Below, one piece after another: positions 18,696 through 28,955 of a stretch of DNA of 31,839 bases (position 1 is the stretch's first letter; each line of letters begins with the position of its first letter). The position numbers and the translations under genes are program-made. The notes under the pieces were generated by a model. The model saw only the letters and a list, made by a program, of their open reading frames with translations, was not told where the DNA came from and ran no database searches. Location: assembly GCA_004431415.1 (NCBI GenBank), contig QPMI01000108.1, positions 1 to 31,839 of the forward strand, read 5' to 3'. Source of the stretch: Cyanophora paradoxa (lineage: Eukaryota; Glaucocystophyceae; Cyanophorales; Cyanophoraceae).

Positions 18696-19781
18696 CTCGC
18701 GGCCAGGCGCATGCGCAGAGCTTGGGAATCGCTTAAACAGAGTCTCGAATGCATACAGGATCGATGTCCAGGGCTGTGGAGGCGAGGGCGGACAGAAATA
18801 TGTGCAGGCCTGTCCAGGATCGAAAATTTGGTGTCGGCTGGGTTCTCGTGCTCTGTCGCGGCCACAGACCTTGCGGAAGGCTTCGTTTAGATCTCAAATG
18901 AACTCGGAATACTCTAGCGATGGGCGTGGGTGAGGATGCGAGGGCGCGCGGAAAGATGCGCAGGTCCGTCCAGGATCGAATTTTCGGGGTCGGCTGGGTC
19001 CTCGCGGCCCGGCGCATTTAGAGACCGTGCGAAAGGTTTCTTCTATATCTCAAATGCTTATACTATTGTTCCGCGCATGCGCCGCGGCGTCGGCGCGCGG
19101 AAAGATGCCCGGGGCTGTGCAGGATCGAATTTTTGACGTCGGGTACCTTCCTGCGCTGTGCCGGCTCCGAAAAGCGTATTTCTGGAGTGCGCAGGCCCTG
19201 CTATGTCTATACGCGCCCGTATGCATCGAATGCGCGCATCGCGGGACCGGGCGGGACCGGCTGGATCAAAATTTCGGTCGAGGGTTTGGACTGGAGCATC
19301 GAGGGCGCCCGAAATCGAGTTTGCCGCGATGCGCGCGCTCTTGGCTGTGATTCTGACCGCTCTGGGTCGTCCCTGGCGCGCTTTCGTCGCGGGACAGCGC
19401 GGGACCGGGTCCCACTTTTTGGAGTTTCGCGATCGAACGGGGGTATAAATACCGGAATTGATCCTGGAGGGAAATTCGATTTTCGCCCGACGCCCACGGG
19501 AGAGCGATCGTCTTGGGCAAATTCTAGGGGAGCTATGAGTCTGAAAATAAATCAGTGGAGGTTGGCCGACTGTCAGTTCTACTGTGTCACGTCGGAGACC
19601 GGTCGCCTTCATTGCGGAGGTTGCGAATCTGGACGCTCGGACCAATCGGACTCGAGTGGAAAAAAAATAGATCCGCCCGTTCACCATTGATTTACGGAAG
19701 AGGCTTCGCCCGAAGAGGCTTCGCCCGAGCTCGAGGCCCTGAGGGAATTGAGAGGAGATTGTTGAGGGGACGGGCGAGGTT
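18696..19781 (+). repeat. Array unit 13, lacking most of D and E
   Basis: It has three subrepeats, B, P (TATA 19444) and C of the unit-11 type (TTGGCCGACTGTCAGTTCTA). Two left hairpin arms (about 19700-19729) run directly into the end-of-E segment GCTCGAGGCCCTGAGG, the same deletion junction as unit 11. Module B is the most diverged of the middle array, for example GAGGGTTTGGACTGGAGCAT. Confidence 0.9.
19409..19451 (+). promoter_or_regulatory. Promoter-like core, unit 13
   Basis: GTCCCAC (19409) and TATAAATA (19444) are 35 bp apart. The segment before TATA is GATCGAACGGGGG. Confidence 0.5.
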
Positions 19782-20477
19782 CTCGCGGCCAGGCGCATGC
19801 GCAGAGCTTGTGAATCGCTTAAACAGAGTCTCGAATGCATACAGGATCGATGTCCAGGGCTGCGGAGGCGAGGGCGCGCGGAAATATGTGCAGGCCTGTC
19901 CAGGATCGAAAATTTGGCGTCGGCTGGGTTCTCGTGCTCTGTCGCGGCCACAGAGCTTGCGGAAGGCTTCGTTTAGATCTCAAATGAATACTCTAGCGAT
20001 GGGCATGGGTGAGGACGCGAGGGCGCGCGGAAAGATGTGCAGGTCCGTCCAGGATCGAATTTTCGGGGTCGGCTGGGTCCTCGCGGCCCGGCGCATTTAG
20101 AGACCGTGCGGAAGTCTTCTTCTACATCTCAAATGCTTATGCTATCGTTCCGCGCATGCGCCGCGGCCTGGGCGCGCGGAAAGTTGCCCGGGGCTGCGCA
20201 GGATCGAATTTTTGACGTCGGGCACCTTCCTGCGCTGTTCCAGCTCCGAAAAGCGGATATCTGGAGTGCGCAGGCCCTGCTATGTCTATGCGCGCCAGTA
20301 TGCATCGAACGCGCGCGCCGGGGGACCGGGAGGGACCGGCAGGATCAAAATTTCGGCCGACTCTTTCGACTGGAGCGTCGGCCGCGGCCGAAATCGAGCT
20401 TGCCGCGATGCGCGTGGTCTTGGCTGTCATTGTGACCGCTCTGGGGCGTCCGTGGCGCGCTTTCGCCGCGGGACCGG

Positions 20478-20520
20478 GTCCCACTTTTTGGAGTTTCGTG
20501 ATCGAACCGGGGTATAAATA
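20478..20520 (+). promoter_or_regulatory. Promoter-like core, unit 14
   Basis: GTCCCAC (20478) and TATAAATA (20513) are 35 bp apart. It is identical to the core of unit 12. Confidence 0.5.
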
Positions 20521-20709
20521 CCGGAATCGATCCATGAGGGAAATCGATTATCGCGCGACGCTGATGGGAGAGGGGTTCGCCGGGTACCAGACACGTCTAT
20601 GTCACGTCGGAGACCGTTCGCCTTCATTGCGGAGGTCGCGAATCTGGGCGCTCGGACGAATCGGACTCGAGTGGAAAAAAAATAAATGGAAACGTTCACC
20701 ATTGATCAA

Positions 20710-20788
20710 CGGAAGAGGCTTCGCCCGAAGAGGCTTCGCCCGACAAGCCCTGGGCCCCTGCGGGTCCCAAACATCGGGCGAAGCCTCC
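20710..20788. repeat. Module D hairpin with doubled left arm, unit 14
   Basis: The left copies lie at 20714-20728 and 20729-20743. The right arm from 20774 matches for 14 bases. Its near-twin, unit 12, has no left arm at all at the same place. Confidence 0.85.
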
Positions 20789-21183
20789 GTCACACCCTTC
20801 GCGTCCCCCTTGTTCATCGCGGCCCGTCGCGGCCCGCCCCTCCCTTTGCCCCATTTAAATCATGAGTCGCCACAGTCCCCGTCCCGGTCCCCTTATTTAT
20901 CGCGGGCCGTCGTGGCTCTCGGTGGCTGGGTGCACGTGGGGTATGGTGGGCCTGGCGGCCGCGGAGGGGAGGGATCCTGAGAGGAATATAATTAGGGAGG
21001 AGTTGTTCTGAGAGGAGATGTGCTCAGAGAATATGATTATGTAATTAGGGAATTAATGTTGCTGGGGCTGAGAGAATATAATGAGGGGAGGGTGGTGCTG
21101 CCAATCAGCTAGATGTTGTTGACCTGGAGCCTCGGAGGCGCGGAGGAAATTGACAGGAGAGTGTCGAGGGGAGGACTGAGAAT

Positions 21184-22585
21184 CTCGCGGCCAGGCGCAT
21201 GCGCAGAGCTTATGAATCGCTTGAGCAGAATCTCGGATGCATACACCATCGATGTCCAGGTGCAGAGCTGCAGAGGCGAGGGCGGGCAGAAATATGTGTA
21301 GGCCTGTGCAGGATCGAAAATTTGGCGTCGGCTGGGTTCTGGTGCTCTCTCGCCGGCACAGAGCTTGGAAAAGGCTTTGAAAAGAGCTCAAATGATTACT
21401 GTAGCGATGGGCATGGGTGCCGCAGTGCGGATGTGAGGGTGCGCGGAAAGATGCTCAGGCTCGTCAGGGATCGAATTTTGCGGGTCGGCTGGGTCCTCGC
21501 GGCTCGGCGCATCTGTAAAGCGTGCAGAATGCTTCGTTTGCATTTTAAATGCTTATGCTATTGTTCCGCACATGCGCCGCGGCGTGGGCGCGCGGAAAGA
21601 TGCCCAGGGCTGTGCAGGATCGAATTTTCGCCGCCGGGTACCTTCTTGCGCTCTTCCGGCTCCGAAAAGCGGATATCTGAAGTGTGCAGGTGCTACTGTG
21701 TCTATGCGCGCCAGTACGCGTCGACTGCGCGCGCCGTGGGACCGGACGGGATCGGGTATCAAAATTTCGCGGACTGGAGCATCGACGGCGGCCGAAATCG
21801 AGCTTGCAGCGGTGCGCGCGCCCTGCTCTGTCATTCTGTACTCCTCTGGGGCGTCCCTGGCGTGCTTTCGTCGCGGGACTGGGCGAGACCGGGTCCCACT
21901 TTTTGGAGTTTCGCGATCGAACCGGGGTATAAATACCGGAATCGATCCATGAGGAAAATTCGATTTTCGCGCGACGCGCAACGAGGGGAGTCAAGAGTCC
22001 GAAATTAAATCACTGGAGGCTGGCCGCGCGAAAGTTCTACTGTGTGACGTCGGAGACCGTTCGCCTTCATTGCGGAGGTTGCGAATCTGGACGCTCGGAC
22101 CAATCGGACTCGATTGGAAAAAAAATAGAATCGGGCGTTCACCATCGACCTACGGACAAGCCCTGGGCCCCTGCGGGTCCCAAACATCGGGCGAAGCCTC
22201 AGCAGCCCACCTCGCGCCCCCCTTGTTCATCGCGGCCCGTCGCGGCCCCGCCCGTATTTATTTCATGAGTCACCGCGGTCCCCGTCCCGGTCCCCTTATT
22301 TATCGCGGGCCGTCGTGGCTGGGCCGCGTGGGGTAGGGTGGGGCCTGGCGGGGCGATGAAATTAAAGGGGAGGGGAGGGATCCTGAGAGGGAATATAATA
22401 AGGTGAGGAGTTGTCCTGAGAGGAGTTGTGCTCAGAGAATATAATTATGTAATTAGGGGAATTAATATTGCTGGGGCTGAGAGAATATAATGAGGGGAGG
22501 GATGGTGCTGACAATCAGCTAGCTGTAGTTGACCTGGGGGCGCTGAGGAAATTGACAGGAGAGTGTTGAGGGGAGGATGGAGAAT
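21184..22585 (+). repeat. Array unit 15
   Basis: It has three subrepeats (1 and 2 close to unit 7), a B module with deletions (GTATCAAAATTTCGCGGACT), P (TATA 21928), C of the unit-11 type and D without the left arm, then E. Near 21418 a TGCCGCAGTGCGGATG stretch interrupts subrepeat 2. The C module lacks the usual CACGGGAGAGCGATCG segment, and the TATA box is followed by ATGAGGAAAATTCG. Confidence 0.9.
21893..21935 (+). promoter_or_regulatory. Promoter-like core, unit 15
   Basis: GTCCCAC (21893) and TATAAATA (21928) are 35 bp apart. The upstream block is changed to GGGACTGGGCGAGACC. Confidence 0.5.
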
Positions 22586-23307
22586 CTCGGGCCCAGGCGC
22601 ATGGGTAGAGCTTGGGAATCGCTTAAACAGAATCTCGAATGCGTAGAGGATCGATGTGCAGGGCTACGGAGGCGAGGGCGCGCAAAAATACATGCAGGCG
22701 TGTCCAGGATGGGGACTTTGGCGTCGGCTGGGTTCTTGTGCTCCGTCGCGTCCGCAGAGCTTGCGAAACGCTTTGAAAAGATGTTAAATAAATACTGTAG
22801 CGATGGGCATGGGTGAGGACGCGAGGGCGCGCGGAAAGATGCTCAGGCCCGTCGAGGATCGAATTTTGGGGGTCGGCTGGGTCCTCGCGGTCCGGCGCAT
22901 CTGTAAAGCGTGCAAAAGGCTTCATCTACATCTCAAATGCTAATACTATTGTTCCGCGCATGCGCCGCGGCGTGGGCGCGCGGAAAGTTGCCCGGGGCTG
23001 TGCAGGATCGAATTTTCGCCACCGGGCACCTTCCTGAGCTGTTCCGGCTCCGAAAAGCGGATTTCTAGGATGCGCAGGCCTTGCTATGTCTATGTGCGCC
23101 AGTACGCATCGATTGCGCGCGCCGTGGGACCGGACGGAACCGGCAGGATCAAAATTTCGGCCGACTCTTAAAAAGTTTCGAATTGGGACTGGAGCGTCGA
23201 CGGCGGGCGAAATCGAGCTTGCAGCAGTGCGCGCGCCCTGTTCTGCCATATTCCATCGCTCTGGGGCGTCCGTGGCACGCTTTCGTCGCGGGACCGGGCG
23301 GGACCGG

Positions 23308-23350
23308 GTCCCACTTTTCGGGGTTTCGCGATCGAGCCGTGGTATAAATA
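23308..23350 (+). promoter_or_regulatory. Promoter-like core, unit 16
   Basis: GTCCCAC (23308) and TATAAATA (23343) are 35 bp apart. The T-run after the left motif is interrupted (CTTTTCGGGG), and GATCGAGCC replaces GATCGAACC. Confidence 0.5.
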
Positions 23351-23602
23351 CCGGAATTGATCTACGAGGGAAATTCGATTTTCGCGCGACGCCCGCGGGA
23401 GAGCGGTCGTCTTCGCCGAATTGTAGGGGAGCTATGATTGCGAAAATAAATCAGTGGAGCTGTGGTCAGGTGTGTATTATCTAAGTTACGTCGGAGACCG
23501 TTCGCCTTCATTGCGGAGGTTGCGAATCTGGACGCTCGGACGAATCGCAGAGCAGTGGAAAAAAAGTAAAAAAAATAAATCCGCCCGTTCACCATTGACC
23601 TA

Positions 23603-23685
23603 CGGAAGAGGCTTCGCCCGAAGAGGCTTTGCCCGACAAGCCCTGGGCCCCTGCGGGTCCCAAACATCGGGCGAAGCCCTTGCCG
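23603..23685. repeat. Module D hairpin with doubled left arm, unit 16
   Basis: The left copies lie at 23607-23621 and 23622-23636 (the second with TTTGCCC). The right arm 23667-23685 is of the GCCCTTGCCG type. Confidence 0.8.
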
Positions 23686-24084
23686 CCCCCTTTGCGCCCC
23701 CCTTTTTCATCGCTGCCCGTCGCGGCCCCGCCCGTATTTAAATCATATCATATGAGTCGCCGCGGTCCCCGTCCCGGTCCCCTTATTTATCGCGGGCCGT
23801 CGATCGTGGATCTCGGTGGCTGGGTGGGGTAGGGTGGGGCCTGGCGGAGGGAGGGATCCTGAGAGGGAATATAATTAGGGGAAGTTGTCCTGAGAGGAGA
23901 TGTGCTGAGAGGATATAATTATGTAATTAGGGGAATTAATATTGCTGGGGCTGAGAGAATATAATGAGGGGAGGGGTGGTGCTGCCGCAGTGCCAATCAG
24001 CATGCAGCTAGCTGTTGAGCTGTGTAGTTGAGCTGGAGGTGCTGAGGAAATTGACAGGAGAGTGTTGAGGGGAGGATTGAGAAT

Positions 24085-25096
24085 CTCGCGGCCAGGCGCA
24101 TGCGTAGAGTTTGGGAATCGCTTAAACAGAATCTCGAATGCGTACTACGGTAGAGGATCGATGTGCAGGGCTACGGAGGCGAGGGCGCGCGAAAATACAT
24201 GCAGGCGTGTCCAGGATGGGGACTTTGGCGTCGGCTGGGTTCTTGTGCTCCGTCGCGTCCGCAGAGCTTGCGAAACGCTTTGAAAAGATGTTAAATAAAT
24301 ACTGTAGCGATGGGCATGGGTGAGGACGCGAGGGCGCGCGGAAAGATGCTCAGGCCCGTCGAGGATCGAATTTTGGGGGTCGGCTGGGTCCTCGCGGTCC
24401 GGCGCATCTGTAAAGCGTGCAAAAGGCTTCATCTACATCTCAAATGCTAATACTATTGTTCTGCGCATGCGCCGCGGCGTGGGCGCGCGGAAAGTTGCCC
24501 GGGGCTGTGCAGGATCGAATTTTCGCCACCGGGCACCTTCCTGAGCTGTTCCGGCTCCGAAAAGCGGATTTCTAGGATGCGCAGGCCTTGCTATGTCTAT
24601 GTGCGCCAGTACGCATCGATTGCGCGCGCCGTGGGACCGGACGGAACCGCAGGATCAAAATTTCGGCCGACTCTTAAAAAGTTTCGAATTGGGACTGGAG
24701 CGTCGACGGCGGGCGAAATCGAGCTTGCAGCAGTGCGCGCGCCCTGTTCTGCCATATTCCATCGCTCTGGGGCGTCCGTGGCACGCTTTCGTCGCGGGAC
24801 CGGGCGGGACCGGGTCCCACTTTTCGGGGTTTCGCGATCGAGCCGTGGTATAAATACCGGAATTGATCTACGAGGGAAATTCGATTTTCGCGCGACGCCC
24901 ACGGGAGAGCGGTCGTCTTCGCCGAATTGTAGGGGAGCTATGATTGCGAAAATAAATCAGTGGAGCTGTGGTCAGGTGTGTATTATCTAAGTTACGTCGG
25001 AGACCGTTCGCCTTCATTGCGGAGGTTGCGAATCGGACGCTCGGACGAATCGCAGAGCAGTGGAAAAAAGTAAAAAAAAAATCCGCCCGTTCACCA
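24085..25096 (+). repeat. Array unit 17, truncated before the hairpin
   Basis: Subrepeat 1 is of the unit-11 type with a CGTACTACGGTAGAGG insert. Subrepeats 2 and 3, B, P (TATA 24849) and C are nearly identical to unit 16. Array sequence stops at GTTCACCA (about 25096), just before the hairpin, where non-array sequence begins. Confidence 0.9.
24814..24856 (+). promoter_or_regulatory. Promoter-like core, unit 17
   Basis: GTCCCAC (24814) and TATAAATA (24849) are 35 bp apart. It is identical to the core of unit 16. Confidence 0.5.
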
Positions 25097-25568
25097 CAAG
25101 CCACACTCACGGGTGTAAGCCCTGCCAATGCATGCCTGCTCGCTCAGCCTCCTGTCTGTCTTAGCGTCGATGAGGCTTAGATGGAGCGCTCGGTGAGCCA
25201 CCGAGCCACCCGGCGAGCCACGGCGCCGGCGGCTGCCCCGCGCGCCTCCGCTCTGCCGGCGAGCCGCGCCGCCGCCCCTGGTGCCTCCGCCCCGTCCACC
25301 AAGTCATGCCGCCAGGCCGCTGCGCTCCGAGGCTGCGCTCTGCCCGGCGAGCCAGCGCACCCGGGCCCGCCGCCATGTGCACCTTATTCACCGCAGCGAT
25401 ATATTGGTACCGGCCGCGGTAGATGGACCCGGGAGCTCAAGCTCGAGGCCCTGAGGTGAGAAATATATATATAATGGTCGGTGGAGCTCGATTTTTGGTG
25501 GAGCTCGAGCTCGAGGTGAAATCTAGGGGGGGAAATATATATATATATTTAATTCCCCCCTAGATCTC
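25097..25568. other. Non-array island with rearranged E fragments
   Basis: Bases 25097-25433 have no counterpart in the array. They are GC-rich with a recurring GGCGAGCC motif (near 25213, 25258 and 25348) and one short low-complexity open frame (25181-25459, Ala/Arg/Pro-rich) that I do not call a gene. From 25434, pieces of E reappear (GAGCTCAAGCTCGAGGCC), followed by short AT microsatellites and an inverted repeat at 25521-25565. Array homology resumes at 25569 in the middle of subrepeat 1. No clear terminal repeats or target duplication bound the island. Confidence 0.65.
25521..25565. repeat. Inverted repeat with AT-dinucleotide core
   Basis: The left arm is ATCTAGGGGGG (one extra G follows) and the right arm is CCCCCCTAGAT. 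The core between them is AT-repeat-rich and itself nearly self-complementary. The whole can fold as a cruciform or hairpin and lies at the junction where array sequence restarts. Confidence 0.8.
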
Positions 25569-26939
25569 CAAATTTGGCGTCGGCTGGGGTTTTGTGCTCT
25601 TCGGTCCACAGAGAGCTTGCGCAAAGCTTGCAAAAGCTCTCAAATGAATACTGTAGCGATGGGCATGCGTGGGGATGCGAGGGCGCGCGGAAAGATGGGC
25701 AGGTTCGTCCAGGATCGAATTCTCGGGGTCGGCTGGGTCCTCGCGGCCCGGCGCATCTGCAAAGCGCGCAGAAGGGTTTGTCTACATCTCAAATGCTTAT
25801 ACTATTGCTCCGCGCATGCGCCGCGGCGTGGGCGCGCGGAAAGATGTCCGGGCCTGTGCAGGATCGAATTTTCGCCACCGCGTGCCTTCCTGCGCTGTTC
25901 CGGCTCCGAAAAGCGGATCGCTGGAGTGCGCAGACGGTGCTATGTCTATGCGCGCCAGTACGCATCGATTGGGCGCGTCGCGGGACGGGCGGACCGGCTG
26001 GTCAAAGTTTCGCCCGACTCTTCGGACTGGAGCGTCGACGGCGCCCGAAATCGAGCTTGGAGCGGTGCGCGCGCCCTCGGCTCTCTTTCTGTTCCGTTCT
26101 GGGGCATTCCTGGTGCGCTTTCGTCGCGGGACCGGGCGGGACCGGGTCCCACTTTTGGGGTTTCGCGATCGAACCGGTATAAATACCGGAATCGATCCGC
26201 GAGAGAAATTCGATTTTCGTGCGACGCCACGGGAGAGCGATCATCTTAGGGAGCCAGGATCGAAATTGATTCATGACAGACGTCGGGATTGCGCGTACAG
26301 TTCGAGATTCGATCCACGAGAGAGAGTCGATGGAAATGCGTGATGTCATCGTCGAGGTAAGTGCGTGAATTGATGAGGACGAGTACGGGCGAACACGGGG
26401 ACGGATGTGACCGGACGTGACCATGAATTTCGTTCGCCGACCGGATTTCCGAAATTGGCAGGGCTAATTGATTTACGGAAGAGGCTTCGCCGAAGAGGCT
26501 TCGCCCGACAAGCCCTGGGCCCTGCGGGTCCCAAACATCGGGCGAAGCCCTTGCCGCCCCTTTGCGCCCCCTTTTCATCGCTGCCCGTCGCGGCCCGCCG
26601 TATTTAAATCATATCATATGAGTCGCCGCGGTCCCGTCCCCGTCCCCTTATTTATCGCGGGCCGTCGATCGTGGATCTCGTGGCTGGTGGGGTAGGGTGG
26701 GCCTGGCGGAGGGAGGGATCCTGAGAGGAATATAATTAGGGGAAGTTGTCTGAGAGAGATGTGCTGAGAGGATATAATTATGTAATTAGGGGAATTAATA
26801 TTGCTGGGCTGAGAGAATATAATGAGGGGAGGGTGGTGCTGCCGCAGTGCCAATCAGCATGCAGCTAGCTGTTGAGCTGTGTATTGAGCTGGAGGCGCTG
26901 AGGAAATTGACAGGAAGTGTTGAGGGGAGGATTGAGAAT
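25569..26939 (+). repeat. Array unit 18, diverged downstream module
   Basis: It starts within subrepeat 1 at CCAAATTTGGCGTCGGCTGG. Two subrepeats, B and P (TATA 26178) follow. The region where C should lie (26200-26470) is largely different sequence. The first 60 bases still match C, but the usual ACGTCGGAGACCG core and A-tract are absent and only a GACAGACGTCGGG fragment resembles them. D has two left arms and right arm 26538-26556, then E. One-base losses are frequent in D/E. Confidence 0.85.
26146..26185 (+). promoter_or_regulatory. Promoter-like core, unit 18 (shortened)
   Basis: GTCCCAC (26146) and TATAAATA (26178) are 32 bp apart. One T and two G positions are missing. The TATA box lies in the near-palindrome CCGGTATAAATACCGG. 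Confidence 0.45.
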
Positions 26940-27440
26940 CTCGCGGCCAGGCGCATGCGTAGAGTTTGGGAATCGCTAAACAGAATCTCGAATGCGTACT
27001 ACGGTAGAGGATCGATTGCAGGGCTACGGAGGCGAGGGCGCGCGAAAATACATGCAGGCCTGTCCAGGATGGAAATTTGGTGTCGTTGGGTTGTCGTGCT
27101 CCATCGCGTCCGCAGAGCTTGCGAAACGCTTTGAAAAGATGTTTAATAAATACTGTAGCGAGGGGCATGGGTGAGGACGCGAGGGCGTGCGGAAAGATAC
27201 TCAGGCCGTCGAGGATCGAATTTGGGGTCGGCTGGGTCCTCGCGGTCCGCGCATCTGTAAAGCGCGCGGAAGGCTTTGTATACATCTCAAATGCATATGC
27301 TATTGATCCGTGCATGCGCCGCGGCGTCGACGCGGAAAGATGTCCGGGCTGTGCAGGATCGAATTTTCGCCATCGAGCTCCTTCTAAGCTGGCCCGGCTC
27401 GAAAAGCGGATATGTGGGAGCGCAGGCCTGCTATCTAAGG

Positions 27441-27482
27441 GTCCCACTTTTTGAGTTTCGCGATCGAACCGTGGTATAAATA
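27441..27482 (+). promoter_or_regulatory. Promoter-like core, unit 19
   Basis: GTCCCAC (27441) and TATAAATA (27475) are 34 bp apart. Upstream module B is deleted up to the two G residues before this motif. Confidence 0.45.
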
Positions 27483-27718
27483 CCGGAATCGATCAGAGGA
27501 TTTCGATTTTCGCGCGACGCCCACGGAGAGCGGTCGTCTTGGTAAATTCTAGGGAAGCTATGAGTGCGAAAATAATCAGCGGAGGTTGGGCGCCTGTCAG
27601 TTCTACTGTGTGACGTCGGAGACCGTTCGCCTTCATTGCGGAGGTCGCGAAATCTGGACGCTCGGACCAATCGTCTCGATGGAAAAAAAAATAGAATCGG
27701 GCGTTCACCATCGACCTA

Positions 27719-27800
27719 CGGAAGAGGCTTCGCCCGAAGAGGCTTCGCCCGACAAGCCCTGGGCCCCTGCGGGTCCCAAACATCGGCGAAGCCTCCGCCG
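27719..27800. repeat. Module D hairpin with doubled left arm, unit 19
   Basis: The left copies lie at 27723-27737 and 27738-27752. The right arm (27783-27800) has lost one G from its GGGCG run, leaving a bulge. Confidence 0.8.
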
Positions 27801-28913
27801 CCCCTTCGCGTCCCCTTATTCATCGCGGCCCGTCGCGGCCCATCCTCCCCGTGCCAAATTTTTTCATGAGTGGCCACGGTCCCGTCCCGGTCCCCTATTT
27901 ATCGCGGGCCGTCGTGGTCTCGGTGGCTGGGTGGGTAGGGTGCACGCGGGGCCTGGTGGTGGGATGCAATTAAAGGGAGGGAGGGATCCTGAGAGGGAAT
28001 ATAATTAGGGGAGGAGTTGTCCTGAAGGAGTTTTCTCATGCAGAGAATATAATTATGTAATTAGGGAATTAATATTGCTGGGGCTGAGAGCATATAATGG
28101 GGGAGGGATGGTGCTGCCAATCAGCTAGCTGTAGTTGACCTGGAGGCGCTGAGGAAATTGACAGGAGAGTGTTGAGGGAGTTTTAAGAATCTCGCGGCCA
28201 GGCGCATGCGTAGAGCTTGTGAATCGCTTAAACAGAACTCGAATGCGTAGAGGAGCTTGTGCCACGTGCAGGCTACGAGGCGAGGGCGCGCGAAAATACA
28301 TGCAAGCATGTCCAGGATCGAAAATTTGGCGTCGGCTGGTTCTCGTGCTCCGTCGCATCCGCACAGCTTGCGAACGCTTTGAAATGAATGTTAAATAAAT
28401 ACTGTAGCGAGGGGCAATGGGTGAGGACCGAGGGCGTGCGGAAAGATGCTCAGGCCCGTCGAGGATCGAATTTTGGGGTCGGCTGGGTCCTTGCGGTCCG
28501 GCACATCTGTAAAGCGCGCGGAAGGCTTCTTCTACATCTAAAATAACATATGCTATTGATCCGCGCATGCGCCACGGCGTGGGCGCGCGGAAAGATGTCC
28601 GGGACGTGCAGGATCGAATTTTCGCCATCGGTACCTTCCTGCGCTGTTCCGGCTCCGAAAAGCGGATATCTGGAGTGCGCAGGCCCTGCTTATGTCTATG
28701 CGCGCGAGTACGCATCGATTGCGCGCGCGCAGGACCGGACGGAACCGGCAGGATCGAAAGTTTGGCCGACTCTTTCGACCGTCGGACTGGAGCATCGTCG
28801 GCGGCCGAAATCGAGCTTGCAGCGGTGCGTACGCCCTGCTCTGTCACTCTGCATCATGGCATTGGTCTGAAGCGTCCCTGGCGCGCTTTCGTCGCGGGAC
28901 CGGGCGGGACCGG

Positions 28914-28955
28914 GTCCCACTTTTTGGATTTCGCGATCGAACGGGGTATAAAATA
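28914..28955 (+). promoter_or_regulatory. Promoter-like core, unit 20
   Basis: GTCCCAC (28914) and TATAAAATA (28947) are 33 bp apart. One A is gained within the TATA box. Confidence 0.45.

Larger units (their letters stand above)
19782..21183 (+). repeat. Array unit 14
   Basis: It has three subrepeats at a 149-bp step (19782, 19931, 20080), B, P (TATA 20513) and C of the short unit-12 type. D has two left arms (20714-20728, 20729-20743) and a right arm at 20774, followed by a C/T-rich block and E. The 5' part copies unit 12, while the D/E part matches unit 6, so this unit is a mosaic. A few one-base G-run losses appear at about 20980-21060. Confidence 0.92.
22586..24084 (+). repeat. Array unit 16
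   Basis: It has three subrepeats, B, P (TATA 23343), C with a GAGCTGTGGTCAGGTGTG segment found only here and in unit 17, D with two left arms (23607-23621, 23622-23636) and right arm 23667-23685, then E. Module B carries an insertion, CTCTTAAAAAGTTTCGAATT, shared only with unit 17. D/E (23640-24084) matches the end of unit 10, including an ATTTAAATCATATCATATGA segment. Confidence 0.92.
26940..28190 (+). repeat. Array unit 19, module B deleted
   Basis: Three subrepeats are followed by the first ~45 bases of B (to GCAGGCCTGCTAT, about 27435). About 240 bp of B are then missing, and sequence resumes exactly at GGGTCCCAC of the promoter core (27439; TATA 27475). C, D with two left arms (27723-27737, 27738-27752) and E follow. 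Many one-base homopolymer losses occur, as in units 6, 18 and 20. Confidence 0.88.

Noticed and set aside
17319-20230. CRISPR array
   Set aside because: The repeats are 149 bp, contiguous and without unique spacers.
26365-26405. Hammerhead ribozyme (TTGATGAGG ... GCGAAC)
   Set aside because: The catalytic core needs CTGATGA and GAAAC around a short stem. Here both boxes are imperfect and the stem does not pair.
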